From: Candidatus Sulfopaludibacter sp. SbA3
GTDB taxonomy: Bacteria; Acidobacteriota; Terriglobia; Bryobacterales; Bryobacteraceae
Assembly: GCA_900290315.1 (NCBI GenBank)
Contig: OKRF01000401.1
Location: 5,696 to 12,957, forward strand
Length of the DNA: 7,262 nt
Direction: 5' to 3'
The notes beneath the pieces were generated by a model that saw only the letters and a program-made list of their open reading frames with translations, searched no databases and was not told the origin of the DNA. A program made the translations under genes and the position numbers. Of this stretch, positions 6,347 through 7,262 are shown piece after piece. How positions within the stretch are numbered: position 1 is the first letter of the stretch; every line of letters starts with the position of its first letter.

Positions 6347-7262
6347 CAGCGATTGCCCCCGAGTTCTCCCATGCTCCAGAGTTCGCCGAGCGAGTAGCGT
6401 TCCAGCCAGTCCTTCAAGTGCTCACCGTCCAGACGCTCGAAGCAGGATTCATCCTCTCCTTTCTCACAGACGATGACGGCTTCGGGCTGCTCCGCCAACG
6501 CGTCCACAAGCATTCGGGAATGCGTGGTGACCACAAGCTGAGTGCGTTCGGCTGCATCGATCAACAATTCGGCGATTTGGGAGATCACGTCCGGGTGCAG
6601 GCCAAGTTCGGGTTCCTCAATGGCAATCAATGGTGGAGGATCAGGGTCGAGAAGAATAACCAGCATATAGAGGTAGCGCAGTGTGCCATCGGACAGTCGC
6701 GTGGCGGGGACCCGGCGGCCAAACGCCTCTTCGACGAACAGTTGCATGGTTCCCCGCTCCATGCGGAACGTAATGTCTTCAATTCCGCCATACAGTTTCT
6801 TGAGTGATGGAATCAGTTCCTTGTTCAGCTTTTTAGATAGGCTCAAGTTGGACAAAACCAGGGCGAGGTTTCCTCCCCCATCTTCGATCACATCGCTCCG
6901 CCCATAAACAGCTTGTTCCCGGCGCAGAGCCGCTCCTGGACCGAACGACCAGTTGCGGAACAGTCGGATGTTGCTATAGGCATCCTGAAGCCTAGTGAGC
7001 ATAGGATAACGCTCCGGGTCTTTAAGCTGCGACAGAATGGACGCGCCCGGAGCGAACTGCTCCCGCTTCAAGTCTCGTGTCTCCTCAAGATCCCGCAACA
7101 CTGGGTTACCACGCCGATACCGATAGTAAAACGAGTCAGGCTTGTCGGGGTCGGCCGTCTCATCCTCGATCCGTTCGTCAGCCACTTCGAAGCGAGAGGC
7201 GCTCTGGCGAATACTAATGACGTGACGTAAATCGACGTTCTTGATGGGATTCGTCACCACGG
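6343..7262 (-). CDS. AAA family ATPase (AAA_21, COG4637-like), 5' partial
   Basis: The frame runs off the right edge; GTG codons at 7260 and 7257 are probably internal, because the visible 305 residues lack a Walker A motif and begin in the middle of a strand-rich insert. Visible landmarks (window numbering) are the ABC-type signature RLSDGTLRYL (188-197), Walker B LIAIEEPELGLHPD with the catalytic Glu pair (211-224), and the H-switch TTHS (245-248). The ending YSLGELWSMGELGGNRW (289-305) is a hallmark of the ATPases that travel with DUF4276 genes. The full protein would be an SMC/ABC-like ATPase that dimerises on ATP, as OLD-family ATPases do, probably cytoplasmic and working with the DUF4276 product. 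The stop TGA at 6343-6345 overlaps that gene's start. GC is lower than in the + strand genes, suggesting acquisition by transfer. Defence against phage is a family-based inference. Confidence 0.88.
   Translation of the reverse strand, partial: VVTNPIKNVDLRHVISIRQSASRFEVADERIEDETADPDKPDSFYYRYRRGNPVLRDLEETRDLKREQFAPGASILSQLKDPERYPMLTRLQDAYSNIRLFRNWSFGPGAALRREQAVYGRSDVIEDGGGNLALVLSNLSLSKKLNKELIPSLKKLYGGIEDITFRMERGTMQLFVEEAFGRRVPATRLSDGTLRYLYMLVILLDPDPPPLIAIEEPELGLHPDVISQIAELLIDAAERTQLVVTTHSRMLVDALAEQPEAVIVCEKGEDESCFERLDGEHLKDWLERYSLGELWSMGELGGNRW

Noticed and set aside
6100..6807. 235-aa plus-strand open frame over the ATPase and DUF4276 genes
   Set aside because: It lies opposite well-supported Walker B and DUF4276 motifs and lacks any recognisable domain.

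Overview
The window looks like a chromosomal piece of a soil-type Acidobacteriota genome (Candidatus Solibacter / Bryobacterales-like). The reason is the very large TonB-dependent receptor with an N-terminal carboxypeptidase-regulatory-like domain, a family greatly expanded in those genomes, together with high GC. This assignment is inference from family knowledge, not from a database search.

Layout. (1) Positions 2-1813, + strand: C-terminal 603 residues of a polytopic membrane protein. Its frame is open to the left edge, so the true start lies outside. It resembles GT-C-type membrane glycosyltransferases only in general architecture. (2) Positions 1814-1979: a 166-nt promoter/leader. It has a perfect TTGACA box lying across the preceding stop codon, an imperfect inverted repeat, two small hairpins and a good AAGGAG ribosome binding site. 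(3) Positions 1980-5640, + strand: an Oar-like TonB-dependent outer-membrane receptor (about 1216 aa when repaired). It is broken at 3332-3351 by an exact 10-bp tandem duplication. The N-terminal piece carries the signal peptide, regulatory-like domain and plug; the C-terminal piece carries nearly all of the beta-barrel. (4) Positions 5665-5730: a 66-nt imperfect palindrome between the converging genes. (5) Positions 5733-7262, - strand: a two-gene module of an AAA_21-type ATPase (5' part outside the window, so no Walker A is visible) and a DUF4276 protein with TOPRIM-like motifs, joined by a 4-nt GTGA stop/start overlap. The DUF4276 gene has its own lesion: the conserved C-terminus continues in another frame, as if one base were missing near 5858-5878.

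How the parts relate. The receptor would sit in the outer membrane and import a TonB-dependent substrate that cannot be named from sequence. The membrane protein probably acts in envelope glycan or lipid assembly, with no demonstrated link to the receptor. The ATPase/DUF4276 pair is transcribed toward the receptor, is clearly lower in GC (about 51% in hand-counted lines against about 68% in the membrane protein), and looks like an acquired accessory module. Its ATPase-plus-TOPRIM-like plan recalls OLD and PARIS-type anti-phage systems, so a defence role is a reasonable but unproven inference. Two frame breaks in two unrelated neighbouring genes mean that assembly quality should be considered before either gene is called dead.
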